From positions 1-6,536 of the forward strand of contig JAEZYO010000407.1 in assembly GCA_023419055.1 (NCBI GenBank): a stretch of 6,536 nucleotides of DNA, written 5' to 3'. Of the stretch, positions 5,768 to 6,536 are shown piece by piece (positions within the stretch are counted from its first letter, which is position 1; each line of letters starts with the position of its first letter). The DNA is from Pseudomonadota bacterium. GTDB taxonomy: Bacteria; Myxococcota; Polyangia; Polyangiales; Polyangiaceae. Below the pieces are notes generated by a model, which saw only the letters and a list, made by a program, of their open reading frames with translations, did not search any database and had not been told where the DNA came from. The position numbers were made by a program, and so were the translations under genes.

Positions 5768-6109
5768 ATGCCGCCCGAGAAACGGAACGACGAGGAACGT
5801 GACGACGAGCTGGTCGTGGAGGAGCGCCCGCGGGTCTCCCAACCACGACGCTACGTGGTCGTGTTCCACAATGATGATTACACGACGATGGAGTTCGTCG
5901 TGCACGTGCTGCAGAAGTTCTTTCACATGGACGAGACCGAGGCCACGCAGGTGATGCTGCAGGTCCACCACAAGGGGTACGGCATCGTCGGCGTCTTCAC
6001 CCGCGACGTGGCCGAGACCAAGGTCTCTCAAGTGATGGATTACGCCAAGGAGCATGGGCACCCGCTCAAGTGCACGGCGGAGCCAGAAGGATTCGGAGAG
6101 GACTCGTGA
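5768..6109 (+). CDS. clpS: ATP-dependent Clp protease adaptor ClpS
   Basis: ClpS (113 residues) binds proteins with N-degron (Leu, Phe, Tyr, Trp) N-termini and delivers them to ClpAP for degradation. A charged flexible N-terminal extension (residues 1-26) precedes the folded core (27-106). In the core, HNDDYTTMEFVVHVLQKFF (34-52) carries N35, D36 and D37, which bind the substrate's alpha-amino group, and the pocket residue M41. TQVMLQVHHKGYGIVGVFT (60-78) carries M63 and H67. VAETKVSQVMDYAKEHGHPLKC (81-102) completes the core. All align with the E. coli pocket residues, offset by one, with Thr in place of Pro at residue 40. The ATG at 5768 gives a normal-length protein; extension to a GTG at 5669 would add 33 unlikely residues. 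The ribosome site (GGGCGG) is weak. The stop overlaps the clpA start (GTGA). Confidence 0.96.
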   Translation: MPPEKRNDEERDDELVVEERPRVSQPRRYVVVFHNDDYTTMEFVVHVLQKFFHMDETEATQVMLQVHHKGYGIVGVFTRDVAETKVSQVMDYAKEHGHPLKCTAEPEGFGEDS

Positions 6110-6536
6110 AGGTCAGCGCTGAAGTCGAAATCGCTTGTTCGCTCGCTTTGCGCGAAGCCGTGAGGCGAAGGCACGACGTCATGGCGGTCGAGCACCTGCT
6201 CTACGCCCTCCTCCACGACGAGGAGACGTCACGCGTCGTGCGAAAATCCGGCGGAAACGTCGAGAAGCTCAAGAGCCTGCTCGACGACATCCTCGAGCGG
6301 GAGTTCCCGAAGCTGCCGGGGTCTGCTCAGACGCAGCCCAACCCCACGCGCGGCTTCCAGCGCGTGCTCCACCGCGCCGCGCTCCACGTACAGTCGAGCG
6401 GGAAAGACGAGCTCAAGGGCCAGAACGTCCTCATCGCCATCTTCGCCGAGTCGGACTCGCACGCCGTCCAGGCCATGAACGAGGTCGGCCTCACGCGCTT
6501 CGACGTCGTCAACCACGTGTCGCACGGCGTGGACAA
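6106..6536 (+). CDS. clpA: ATP-dependent Clp protease ATP-binding subunit ClpA, N-terminal part (runs off right edge)
   Basis: This is the start of ClpA, the AAA+ unfoldase that feeds substrates to ClpP and is the docking partner of ClpS. The GTG at 6106 overlaps the clpS stop (GTGA, 6106-6109), with GGAG at 6095-6098 in good position, so translation should be coupled. The 143 visible codons make up the Clp_N double repeat that binds ClpS. The first half includes RRHDVMAVEHLLYALL (21-36). The second includes TRGFQRVLHRAALHVQSSG (81-99), ELKGQNVLIAIFAESDSHAV (102-121) and FDVVNHVSHG (132-141), which closely match the E. coli ClpA N-domain. This separates it from ClpB and ClpC. The ATPase domains lie beyond the window. 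No frameshift is seen. Confidence 0.95.
   Translation, partial: MKVSAEVEIACSLALREAVRRRHDVMAVEHLLYALLHDEETSRVVRKSGGNVEKLKSLLDDILEREFPKLPGSAQTQPNPTRGFQRVLHRAALHVQSSGKDELKGQNVLIAIFAESDSHAVQAMNEVGLTRFDVVNHVSHGVD

Overview
The window is GC-rich, densely coded chromosomal DNA. It probably comes from a myxobacterium or close relative (Myxococcota, perhaps the Polyangiales side). This is inferred from the eukaryote-like Ser/Thr kinase, the zinc protein with a CHVHGTWFD-type TFIIB finger, the DUF6918-like protein, the high GC and the protein styles. No rRNA or other taxonomic marker is present, so the placement is not proven.

Layout, left to right. (1) Positions 1-303, minus strand: the first 101 codons of a Ser/Thr protein kinase that runs off the left edge. 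(2) Positions 304-536: a divergent intergenic region packed with small inverted repeats and one terminator-like hairpin followed by five T. (3) Positions 537-986, plus: a small helical protein resembling DUF6918. (4) Positions 987-1385: a non-coding stretch of about 400 bp with several GC-rich inverted repeats. It ends in a perfect TTGACA box and a dyad over the predicted -10. (5) Positions 1386-4269: korA and korB, the fused gamma/alpha subunit and the ThDP/Fe-S beta subunit of a two-subunit 2-oxoacid (most likely 2-oxoglutarate):ferredoxin oxidoreductase. (6) Positions 4277-4762: a small lipoprotein starting 7 nt after korB. (7) Positions 4800-4940: a 46-residue basic protein with a perfect AGGAGG ribosome site. 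It is followed, with a 4-nt CTGA overlap, by a 228-residue multi-zinc-ribbon protein that seems to start at CTG (4937-5623). (8) Positions 5768-6109 and 6106-6536: clpS and the 5' part of clpA, overlapping by GTGA; clpA runs off the right edge.

How the genes work together. KorA and KorB form one enzyme that oxidatively decarboxylates a 2-oxoacid to the acyl-CoA while reducing ferredoxin. Tight spacing suggests that korA, korB, the lipoprotein, the 46-residue gene and the zinc-ribbon gene may share a transcript, possibly closed by a hairpin just after 5623. ClpS is the N-degron adaptor of the ClpAP protease, and its gene is translationally coupled to that of its partner unfoldase.

I see no mobile element, CRISPR array, tRNA or rRNA, and no clear new defence or biosynthetic system. 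The most noteworthy points are the small basic gene coupled to a CTG-started zinc-ribbon gene, the dyad over the korA promoter, and the structured divergent intergenic region.
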